From Psychrobacter sp. UBA5136 (GTDB lineage Bacteria; Pseudomonadota; Gammaproteobacteria; Pseudomonadales; Moraxellaceae): a stretch of DNA of 21,370 bases. Below the pieces are notes generated by a model, which was not told the origin of the DNA, did no database searches, and worked only from the letters and a program-made list of their open reading frames with translations. The stretch spans positions 1-21,370 of the forward strand of contig NZ_DHYG01000028.1 in NCBI RefSeq assembly GCF_002414005.1, written 5' to 3'. Made by a program: the position numbers and the translations under genes. Below are positions 5,819 through 12,788 of this stretch, one piece after another (within the stretch, counting starts at the first letter, position 1; each line of letters opens with the position of its first letter).

Positions 5819-6889
5819 TTAGTCTTTAATGGACCAAGGCAACGTCTCACCAGCCATCAATGGCGTTAACGATGAACCATCAAAGTATGGATAGTTGGTT
5901 GGTACTTGCATCGGCGTATTTATCAAGGTGATGCTGCTCTCGTTCACGGGCAAACCGTAGAATTGGGCGCCAAAACGGCTCGCAAATCCTTCTAATTTGT
6001 CTATTTTGCCCACGCTATCAAACGCTGTAGCGTATAGTGGTAGCGCAGTGGCGGCACTATAGCAGCCGGCACAGCCACAAGTGGCCTCTTTTTTATCCGT
6101 CGCATGGGGCGCAGAATCTGTGCCTAAAAAGAATTTTGGATTGCCGCTGGTGGCGACATCCAACAATACTTTTTGATGGCTTTCGCGCTTCAAAATAGGC
6201 AAACAATAAAAATGCGGCTTGATACCACCAACCAATAAATGGTTGCGGTTAAACATCAAATGCTGCGGCGTAATCGTGGCTGCAATTTGGTTGCCTTGTT
6301 CTAAAACGAAGTCAGCAGCATCACTAGTGGTGATATGCTCCATTACAATTTTCATGGTAGGAAATTTAGCAATAATTTGCGCCAATACTTCGTCCAAAAA
6401 ACGCTTTTCACGGTCGAAAATATCGACATGGTCGTGCGTGACTTCGCCGTGTAGCAATAATGGCAGATTATATTTTTCCAACGCTTCAAAGACATCGACG
6501 CAGGCATTGATATCGGTGACGCCGTCAGCAGAGTTGGTCGTTGCGCCCGCAGGGTAGAGCTTAACCGCTTGTACAATGCCTGATTTTGCCGCCATTTCAA
6601 TGTCGTGAGCGGTGGTGTTATTGGTAAGGTATAACGTCATGCGTGGGTCAAAGACCGCTTTACGCTCAGCGCTTAAATCGCTTGCTTCTAGATGCTGCAT
6701 GATGCGGGCACGATAGGCATGGGCATCATCGACATTTTTTACAGGGGGCACAAGGTTTGGCATACAGATGACGCGGTTAAAGCTTTGGGCAGCGTGTGGA
6801 ACGGTAGTTGCCAACGCCTTATCGTCGCGCAAATGAATATGCCAATCATCTGGCTGCAGGATGGTTAATTCTCTAATCGAATCGGTCAT
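5819..6889 (-). CDS. pyrC: Dihydroorotase (PyrC)
   Basis: Reversibly cyclises carbamoyl-aspartate to dihydroorotate, third step of pyrimidine synthesis; a cytoplasmic binuclear zinc amidohydrolase. It is the short class II type like E. coli PyrC (348 residues); this one has 356. Metal ligands are visible: His17 and His19 (DDWHIHLRD), Lys110 to be carboxylated (AVKLYPAGATTNS), His147 (LLHGEVTH), His185 (EHITT) and Asp258 (GTDSAPH). CGCAGCYSA is a conserved loop. The frame is open to an ATG at 6952, but that codon lies inside a likely -10 box (TATGAT) and has no ribosome site, while the ATG at 6889 gives the family N-terminus. An insert of about 8 residues lies near 70-80. Divergent from argG. 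Confidence 0.96.
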   Translation of the reverse strand: MTDSIRELTILQPDDWHIHLRDDKALATTVPHAAQSFNRVICMPNLVPPVKNVDDAHAYRARIMQHLEASDLSAERKAVFDPRMTLYLTNNTTAHDIEMAAKSGIVQAVKLYPAGATTNSADGVTDINACVDVFEALEKYNLPLLLHGEVTHDHVDIFDREKRFLDEVLAQIIAKFPTMKIVMEHITTSDAADFVLEQGNQIAATITPQHLMFNRNHLLVGGIKPHFYCLPILKRESHQKVLLDVATSGNPKFFLGTDSAPHATDKKEATCGCAGCYSAATALPLYATAFDSVGKIDKLEGFASRFGAQFYGLPVNESSITLINTPMQVPTNYPYFDGSSLTPLMAGETLPWSIKD

Positions 6890-6947
6890 AGTGTCATCGC
6901 GCTCTATATCTTTATACGGGAGAAAAGGAGAGTGTTGCTGAGCTGCT

Positions 6948-6975
6948 ATCATAACAGATTTGCCTACTTGACTAA
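6948..6975 (-). promoter_or_regulatory. Candidate pyrC promoter
   Basis: On the minus strand, TTAGTC (6975-6970), a 16-base spacer and TATGAT (6953-6948). Transcription would begin near 6940, after the upstream ATG at 6952, which supports the start at 6889. The -35 is weak. Confidence 0.45.
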
Positions 6976-7254
6976 ATATGTGGCCTTACTAAATATGCAG
7001 TGCAGTATTTGTGCATAAATGGCATCTGTACATGAATACTGAGTGATTTTGCTCATAAGTTAGCAACACTATTTATCAATGAAAGCCGATAACCAGTGAA
7101 AACCTTATACCAAATGGCGCTGCCACTTTTGCCGCTAGTAAATATGATGTACACTGAGCAGGCAATCTATCTTGTATTGATTTCATCCCATCCTGCGCAT
7201 TTTTATTTCCCATTAAATGTATTCGACAATAAATTCTTATCTTAGGAGTTATTC
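6976..7254. other. pyrC-argG divergent intergenic region
   Basis: Non-coding. TAGGAGT (7242-7248) is a good ribosome site for argG. I looked for ArgR boxes (TGAAT-wwww-ATTCA) and found no convincing pair. A TATGAT at 7143-7148 lacks a matching -35. No long hairpin is seen. Confidence 0.4.
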
Positions 7255-8493
7255 ATGGCTCAGCTTGATCCAAAAAATATTAATAAAATTGTCTTGGCTT
7301 ATTCCGGCGGTCTTGACACCTCAATCATCGCCAGATGGTTACAAGAAACCTATGATGCAGAAGTGATTACTTTCACCGCTGACATTGGTCAAGGTGAAGA
7401 GGTTGAGCCGGCGCGCGCTAAAGCTGAAGCCATGGGCATCAAGCATATCCATATCGAAGACTTACGGGAAGAGTTTGCCCGCGATTACGTATTCCCCATG
7501 TTCCGCGCCAACGCCATTTATGAAGGCGAGTATCTGCTAGGGACTTCTATCGCGCGTCCATTAATTGCTAAGCGTTTGGTTGAAATTGCGAAAGAACACA
7601 ACGCCGATGCCATCAGTCATGGTGCGACGGGTAAAGGTAATGACCAAGTACGTTTTGAGCTTGGCGCCGTTGCCTTATCACCAGATGTTGTGACCATTGC
7701 GCCGTGGCGTGAGTGGGACTTATCGAGCCGTGAAAGCTTGATGAAATATGCTGAAGAGCATAATATTCCCATCGATTATGCCAGCAATAAGAAAAAATCG
7801 CCGTATTCAATGGATGCCAACTTATTGCATATCTCTTATGAAGGCGGTATTTTAGAAGATCCATACGCCGAAGCAGAAGAAGATATGTGGCGCTGGTCGG
7901 TCAGCCCTGAAAACGCGCCAGATGAGCCACAATATTTAGAATTAGAATACAAAAAAGGTGATATCGTAGCTATCGACGGTGAAGCGCTTAAGCCTTATGA
8001 AGTGATGATTAAGCTAAATGAGCTTGGCGGTAAGCATGGTATTGGCCGCTTAGATATCGTTGAAAACCGTTATGTTGGTATGAAGTCGCGCGGCTGCTAC
8101 GAGACGCCAGCTGGTACCATTATGCTAAAAGCGCACCGCGGCATTGAATCACTGACGCTTGACCGTGAAGCGGCGCATCTAAAAGATGAGCTAATGCCAC
8201 GTTATGCTAAAATTATCTATAATGGCTATTGGTTCAGCCCCGAGCGCATGATGTTACAAGCCTTGATTGACAAATCACAAGAATATGTCAACGGTACAGT
8301 GCGCGTTAAATTATATAAAGGTAGCGTTAGCGTTGTTGGTCGTAAGTCAGATGATTCATTGTTTGATGAAAAAATCGCTACTTTTGAAGATGATGCGGGC
8401 GCTTATGATCAAAAAGACGCCGAAGGTTTTATCCGCTTAAATGGTCTACGTTTGGCGATTGAAGCCAGCCGTGGCCGTGATTTATCAAAGTAA
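7255..8493 (+). CDS. argG: Argininosuccinate synthase
   Basis: Joins citrulline and aspartate with ATP to make argininosuccinate, the penultimate step of arginine synthesis; cytoplasmic homotetramer. The PP-loop ATP motif AYSGGLDTS is at 15-23. Other family blocks are TADIGQGEE, GTSIARPLIAKRLVEIA, SHGATGKGNDQVRFE, APWREWDL, KKKSPYSMDANLLHISYEGG and GRLDIVENRYVGMKSRG. The 412 residues fit the common bacterial type of about 400; the E. coli enzyme is longer (447). The start is clear from TAGGAGT 6 bases before the ATG. It is a single-gene unit closed by a strong terminator 28 bases after the stop; pyrC is divergent. No argH is nearby. Confidence 0.98.
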   Translation: MAQLDPKNINKIVLAYSGGLDTSIIARWLQETYDAEVITFTADIGQGEEVEPARAKAEAMGIKHIHIEDLREEFARDYVFPMFRANAIYEGEYLLGTSIARPLIAKRLVEIAKEHNADAISHGATGKGNDQVRFELGAVALSPDVVTIAPWREWDLSSRESLMKYAEEHNIPIDYASNKKKSPYSMDANLLHISYEGGILEDPYAEAEEDMWRWSVSPENAPDEPQYLELEYKKGDIVAIDGEALKPYEVMIKLNELGGKHGIGRLDIVENRYVGMKSRGCYETPAGTIMLKAHRGIESLTLDREAAHLKDELMPRYAKIIYNGYWFSPERMMLQALIDKSQEYVNGTVRVKLYKGSVSVVGRKSDDSLFDEKIATFEDDAGAYDQKDAEGFIRLNGLRLAIEASRGRDLSK

Positions 8494-8520
8494 GCACGCT
8501 TTGCTAGACAAAGTATGTAT

Positions 8521-8551
8521 AAAAAGGCGCTATTAATGTAGCGCCTTTTTT
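8521..8551 (+). terminator. Intrinsic terminator of argG
   Basis: AAAAAGGCGCTA (8521-8532) pairs perfectly with TAGCGCCTTTTT (8539-8550), loop TTAATG, followed by T. Because of the A-run it can also stop minus-strand transcripts coming from the convergent gene. Confidence 0.95.
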
Positions 8552-8630
8552 GATGAGTTTTTATGCTTATAAACACCTTATCAATCCAATTTATTTATAG
8601 TCAGTTAACAGTAAGGTCGCTATCTCATGT

Positions 8631-8702
8631 ACTGCTGATATACGTTTTTTGCAGCCTCTGTCTGCGTAGGCACAGCAAGCAAGAAAAACGTATACCAGCA
8701 GT
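8631..8702 (-). repeat. Long hairpin repeat, copy 2 (argG/8735 gene gap)
   Basis: Arms at 8631-8649 and 8684-8702 pair at 18 of 19 positions, the exception being G.U in minus-strand RNA. The core carries GCAGCCTCTG and ACAGCAAGCAAG, the reverse complement of the core ends at 5680-5753. A smaller TGC-GTAG-GCA hairpin can form inside it. It lies just past the stop codon of the minus-strand gene at 8735, so it would form the 3' end of that mRNA. Confidence 0.85.
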
Positions 8703-8734
8703 TGCATAGCGTCTTTTAAGATATTTTGACTTTA

Positions 8735-10033
8735 TTATTTAGTAGGTTTTGGTTCTTCAGCACTATCTTCATCATCGTCTATCATTACGATTGCCACGTC
8801 CTGCTGTTCACGTTCCTTGAGGCGGTCTTGTTCGATGACTTCTTCTGTTGCCAGTTTGACTCCGTCAGATTTCTGGCCTTGGTATTTAAGCGTTGCAAGT
8901 CCGCCAAGAATGCCAATAACGACGATAATAATCAAGATAACAGGATTTTTCCATAAAGGTAGCGGTTCGTCGTATTCAATCGGCTTTTCACTGGTGGTGG
9001 TCGGCGTATTGTCATTATTACCGCCGATTAAACCCAAACTGACCAGCGGCGGCTTGGGCGGGCTTGCAGGTTCAGAGGTAATGCGTAGGCGATTTCGCTG
9101 CAAGTATATCTCTGAAATCTTCGCGAGTTGTAGCAGCCAGCGCTGATGCGGTAAGCTGATGGCTGCCATTTCGGCAAACACCAGTAAGTCACTATGTTTA
9201 CCTTGTTGGGCATTGGTAGATGAGCGCCCGATGACTTTTAAGTAATTGCCCGTCGCTTGCTGCATATCTTGCACAGGTTCATTATTTTCAGGTTTGAACG
9301 TGGTCAACTCATGCCAATATGGATTAAAAGCGGGCGGGGTACTGGCAATTTGCGCTGTGCTTAATAAAGTACGCTCTGTAGGGTTTTTTACTTCTGTTTC
9401 TGTTTTTGATTCTGCTTGTAGAGCAGCTTCTGTAGCAGTATTTGTTTCTTTATTTTCATTAGGCTCAGTCCGCCCGGCAGACATTGACACTGACATTGAC
9501 GTTGGTTTATGAGCCACAAAACGCTCTACGGATAAAAACTGCGGCTGCAGCGCAAACCAATTGTCCATCTCATCATTATCAAGCTGACTATATTCCGCTA
9601 AAATCGCCAGTTCACGCAGCACAATCACGCATAAGGATGTGAGCAATATCTGGACTTGTTGCGACGTCGCATCAATGCGCTCGGCAATGTAATCACTGGC
9701 TTTAACCACGCGAGCATTTTCATAAAATAACGCATCCGCCACCTCATGGCGATAATATAAGGTCGCATTGATGGTGGAAAAATTCATCGAGTTATATTGG
9801 CGTAGCTCTTTCACGGCACCGCGCGCAAACAATTTTTTACTTATGGTTTGGCTATCACTGTGCTGCTGATAAGCAAGTAGGGCACTGACAATGGCTTGCA
9901 AACTGGCATCCATCGCCAACCGCGCTTGCGGTAATGACAGCTTGGCGGCATCTGCCAATAATGACACCATCGGCTTGGTATCTTGATAGAGAAAATCATA
10001 CATCGACACACGTGTCGGTGAAATAGTCGTCAT
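8735..10033 (-). CDS. Uncharacterised protein with C-terminal transmembrane helix
   Basis: I do not recognise a family. The 432 residues divide as follows. Residues 1-175 are a mainly helical, probably globular domain (LLADAAKLSLPQARLAMDAS, then a hydrophobic helix near 127-145 ending in WFALQPQF). Residues 176-225 are a Ser/Thr/Glu-rich linker. Residues 235-320 are a second soluble part (NPYWHELTTFKP; LRI). A Pro-rich stretch covers 322-360. One membrane helix is at about 364-384 (NPVILIIIVVIGILGGLATL). The 48-residue tail ends in an acidic cluster (DDDEDSAEE). No signal peptide is seen, so the large N-terminal part is probably cytoplasmic. ATG 10033 is taken as the start; ATG 10003 is an alternative and neither has a strong ribosome site. 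It is divergent from the YkuD-family gene with only about 157 bases between starts, so shared regulation with cell-wall metabolism is possible. Confidence 0.8.
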   Translation of the reverse strand: MTTISPTRVSMYDFLYQDTKPMVSLLADAAKLSLPQARLAMDASLQAIVSALLAYQQHSDSQTISKKLFARGAVKELRQYNSMNFSTINATLYYRHEVADALFYENARVVKASDYIAERIDATSQQVQILLTSLCVIVLRELAILAEYSQLDNDEMDNWFALQPQFLSVERFVAHKPTSMSVSMSAGRTEPNENKETNTATEAALQAESKTETEVKNPTERTLLSTAQIASTPPAFNPYWHELTTFKPENNEPVQDMQQATGNYLKVIGRSSTNAQQGKHSDLLVFAEMAAISLPHQRWLLQLAKISEIYLQRNRLRITSEPASPPKPPLVSLGLIGGNNDNTPTTTSEKPIEYDEPLPLWKNPVILIIIVVIGILGGLATLKYQGQKSDGVKLATEEVIEQDRLKEREQQDVAIVMIDDDEDSAEEPKPTK

Positions 10034-10190
10034 AATCTGCTAGCATCAAAAAGTGTGCCCCTATATTACGGTGCCAAATGCCCTGATACAATCCCTTAAT
10101 AATAGAAAAGCGCAATCATTTTATTCAAAACTGATTTGCAGCGCAGGCGATAATAATCCTTGTCGCCTTGATGACAGGCGGAAAATTTCT

Positions 10191-10706
10191 ATGACAAATA
10201 ACGAAATCTCTGATGTACAGTTAGTGATTAATATTGCTCAGCAAACCTTAACGCTTTACCAATACGATAAAGAAGTGGCGCACTATGCGGTATCTACGGC
10301 TAAAAATGGCATAGGCAGCCAGCAAGACAGCGGTTGTACGCCACTTGGCAAGCACGTTATCGCAGCAAAAATCGGCGCCCGTGAGCCCATGAACGCGGTG
10401 TTTGTTGGACGGGTTCCCACGGGCGAGGTATACAGTGCTGAGCTTGGCAAGCTACATCCTAAGCGCGACTGGATACTAAGCCGTATTTTATGGTTACGCG
10501 GCGTTGAAGAAGGGTTAAACAAAGGCAGTAATGCCCAAGGCGGCTGCGATACCTACCAGCGTTATATTTACATTCATGGCACGCCTGATAGCGAGCCAAT
10601 GGGCGTGCCGCGCTCTCATGGGTGTATACGTATGCGTAGTGAGGATATTATGGAATTGTTTGAGCAAGTTACCGAAGGCTCCCCCGTGACCATTGTTGCT
10701 CACTAA
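10191..10706 (+). CDS. YkuD-fold L,D-transpeptidase/L,D-carboxypeptidase, no signal peptide
   Basis: The YkuD (ErfK/YbiS) catalytic domain fills nearly the whole 171-residue protein: it opens with LVINIAQQTLTLYQ (11-24), continues with TPLGKHVI, and ends with IYIHGTPD (His129) and the active-site motif SHGCIRM with Cys145. Periplasmic L,D-transpeptidases carry a signal peptide or membrane anchor; none is seen here. The frame is open upstream to 10053, but that stretch is polar and not signal-like, and ATG 10191 has AGGCGG at good spacing. A cytoplasmic location fits the ElsL type described in Acinetobacter baumannii, an L,D-carboxypeptidase trimming recycled muropeptides; that equivalence is an inference from size, missing signal and taxon. 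The catalytic fold is secure. Confidence 0.88.
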   Translation: MTNNEISDVQLVINIAQQTLTLYQYDKEVAHYAVSTAKNGIGSQQDSGCTPLGKHVIAAKIGAREPMNAVFVGRVPTGEVYSAELGKLHPKRDWILSRILWLRGVEEGLNKGSNAQGGCDTYQRYIYIHGTPDSEPMGVPRSHGCIRMRSEDIMELFEQVTEGSPVTIVAH

Positions 10707-10729
10707 TATTTACTCGAAAAATCACGCTT

Positions 10730-10768
10730 AAAAAAAGACAACGCACCTGATGGTAGCTGTCTTTTTTT
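10730..10768 (+). terminator. Intrinsic terminator after the YkuD gene
   Basis: AAAAAAAGACA (10730-10740) pairs with TGTCTTTTTTT (10758-10768) around a 17-base loop, 24 bases after the stop codon. It can act in both directions and so also faces the convergent CYTH-CHAD gene. Confidence 0.8.
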
Positions 10769-10830
10769 GATGAATTAAGGGCTAATTATAGATAAGACAC
10801 AACGTTAAAAACTATTGCCAGTTTCTATTA

Positions 10831-12546
10831 CTAAAATTTATCAGCAGTTTGAAGCTTAGCTAAACGTTTTTTCGTTTTTTTCTCAGCGCTTATTAAAGAG
10901 GCATTTAACCAGCCTGCACCATACAAAGCATGAGCGTCAGTGCGGGCTTTATGTTGATAGTATTGCTGATAATGAGTGCTATCGAGTTGTTGACCGAGGG
11001 CTTGTTGGGCTTTGACGATACGTTTTAGCAAGCGCTTGCTTTTATTTTTAGCTTTTTTATTGTTGGACTTTTTATGAAATACAGGCGCTGCAAATTCGCT
11101 AACGTAGCGTAGTTTTCCCAGCTGACGGTGCAATTTACGATGTAATTTATAGTGCGCTTGGTTGTCATTCTTTATAGGCAAATCTTCATCCTGCGCATCC
11201 AAACTTTGCGAATTCCTATCTTCTAAATTAACGTCTTTTAAATTAACACCTTCTAAGTCCACACTTTCTAAGTCCAAATTTTCTAAACTTATATCGTCTA
11301 AATCCGCGCTGTCGGCTTTAGTATAAATAACTTTATTCAGTTTTTTCTCAGCTTTTCGCAGTTTTTTATACCGTTTGTCCAATATTTCTGTGAGCTGATC
11401 GGCGGCGAGTTTATCTGCTTGTGGTTCAAGGCTAGGGTCACTCATGGTAAACGCTATCAGCTCAAGCAAGGTCAATTGCAAGTCATTGGCGCGTACCACA
11501 TCAATAGGTGTGATTTTTAACACTTCAATTTCTGCCGTCCAATCAACGCTTGGCGCACCGTGTTCTTGTAGACACGGTTCAATATGATTGGCAAGATAAG
11601 CAAGCTTTTGATAGTCAGCAAGCAAAGTCGCCGTTTGTTTAAGGATGATTAACCAATCAGGATTGAGCTCATCAGAGAAGCTGTTAAATGTCTTGAGCGC
11701 GGTGCGTAAGCGCTGAATACCGTGACGCAGTTGTAAAATATGCTCATCGTCAGTGCTGCCAGCGGCGATAGCACTGCTGTTAGGCAATATTTGCAGCAGG
11801 CAATTATGGACGACCGCGCGTATAAAGGCGGGCTTACTGCTGTCTTTATCGACAGTCAATTCGCTAATATTCGCGCTGACTGCTGGGCTGTGGCTTTCCC
11901 CTTTGATAAGCAAACCACCGCGCTCGGCTTTGGTGACGGTAGAGAGACATAATTTGTGACGCTGACACCACGTTTTGGCGGTGGCAAATAGAAAATCTAA
12001 ATCGCCCGATACCAACTCAAACTCAATTTCTTGAATCGTATCGCGCTGCGTAGCATCGCTGCCGTGAATAATCTCTCCATAATCGTATGCCATCTCAATG
12101 CTATTGCGGGTTTCATCGTCGATATTCTCTATTAATAGCCGTGTGGTGCGCTCGACATCGGTGACATATAGTCGTGTGAGCGTTTTGGCCAATTTCTTTA
12201 GTTTAAACTCCGCTAGAGCAGGGGCAACAGCGGTGTCTTTATAAAGGCTTAAATCAGGCATCAGCGTATTAGTGTCCAGCATCGCCTGTACTTGCTCATT
12301 GTCCAGCACTGCATTATGCTCCAAACGTGCCGCAATACCATCGCCCCCCGCTTTGATAGTCTGCACCCATGCATCACCTTCGCGGCGAATACGTAAACCA
12401 ATACCCGCTTTGGCAAGCTGCTGATCAGGGGTATCATAATAGTGGGCAGCCAGTTGCGTGACCTTGGAGGATTTAGTATTTGCTTGGCGCATCAAACCTT
12501 TTAAGCGTGGCGCTGGTACTAAAAATTTCAGCTCTATCTCTTGCAT
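10831..12546 (-). CDS. CYTH-CHAD domain protein (probable inorganic triphosphatase type)
   Basis: The N-terminal CYTH domain (about 1-205) has the hallmark EIELK (E-x-E-x-K) at 3-7, then YYDTPDQQLAKAGIGLRIRREG and QTIKAG, as in triphosphate tunnel enzymes. The CHAD domain (about 230-560) starts with QLRHGIQRLRTALKTF and is rich in Lys, Arg and His, a helical fold that binds polyphosphate. The two-domain order equals YgiF of E. coli, a tripolyphosphatase, so a role in inorganic polyphosphate handling is expected. The start is ATG 12546 with GGGAG 5 bases away; a TTG at 12558 would overlap that ribosome site. Unusual: residues about 412-441, in the middle of CHAD, are a tandem five-residue repeat encoded by six 15-bp units, and the last 80 residues are very basic. 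The ATPase-like step is inferred, not shown. Confidence 0.88.
   Translation of the reverse strand: MQEIELKFLVPAPRLKGLMRQANTKSSKVTQLAAHYYDTPDQQLAKAGIGLRIRREGDAWVQTIKAGGDGIAARLEHNAVLDNEQVQAMLDTNTLMPDLSLYKDTAVAPALAEFKLKKLAKTLTRLYVTDVERTTRLLIENIDDETRNSIEMAYDYGEIIHGSDATQRDTIQEIEFELVSGDLDFLFATAKTWCQRHKLCLSTVTKAERGGLLIKGESHSPAVSANISELTVDKDSSKPAFIRAVVHNCLLQILPNSSAIAAGSTDDEHILQLRHGIQRLRTALKTFNSFSDELNPDWLIILKQTATLLADYQKLAYLANHIEPCLQEHGAPSVDWTAEIEVLKITPIDVVRANDLQLTLLELIAFTMSDPSLEPQADKLAADQLTEILDKRYKKLRKAEKKLNKVIYTKADSADLDDISLENLDLESVDLEGVNLKDVNLEDRNSQSLDAQDEDLPIKNDNQAHYKLHRKLHRQLGKLRYVSEFAAPVFHKKSNNKKAKNKSKRLLKRIVKAQQALGQQLDSTHYQQYYQHKARTDAHALYGAGWLNASLISAEKKTKKRLAKLQTADKF
11221..11310 (-). repeat. Six 15-bp tandem units coding a pentapeptide-like insert
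   Basis: Units at 11221, 11236, 11251, 11266, 11281 and 11296, each 15 bp, share TTCTAAxTYxAxxxT-like sequence on the plus strand. Read on the minus strand they give DISLE, NLDLE, SVDLE, GVNLK and DVNLE, with V/L-D/N-L-E/K in each unit. The pattern matches the A(D/N)LXX pentapeptide-repeat fold, though six units are only about one and a half coils. Confidence 0.85.
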
Positions 12547-12725
12547 GATGGCTCCCAATTATTGTAATAAGTTTGTGTGATTACCATCGTATGAAAGCTA
12601 TGGATGAATGACAAGTAAAAGTTTTTTCGGTTTGCTAAAGGAGCGCTGTATAAACTAACCGCTGTTAATTAAACGGCACTTTAGAAGTACGGTGATTTAA
12701 ATAAATGAAAGTATGTAAAGCCCAT

Positions 12726-12760
12726 AAAAAAACCGCCCTACAAAATAGGACGGCTTTTTT
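12726..12760 (-). terminator. Intrinsic terminator of aceA
   Basis: Arms 12726-12740 and 12746-12760 with loop CAAAA. The two positions that do not pair on the plus strand become G.U pairs in minus-strand RNA, and a T-run follows on that strand. It lies 28 bases beyond the aceA stop. Confidence 0.9.
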
Positions 12761-12788
12761 ATAAAATGTACTTATAAGTGGTCGGTCA

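Noticed and set aside
6890..6952. Upstream ATG for PyrC adding 21 residues.
   Set aside because: No ribosome site, the ATG lies in a likely -10 box, and family members start at the position matching 6889.
6953..7254. Possible ArgR operator between pyrC and argG.
   Set aside because: Only single TGAAT-like half sites are seen without the complementary half at the right spacing.
8726..8956. Open plus-strand frame overlapping the end of the 8735 gene.
   Set aside because: Lies antisense to the C-terminal membrane and tail region of a well-organised protein; its Phe/Asn-rich composition is a mirror of that gene.
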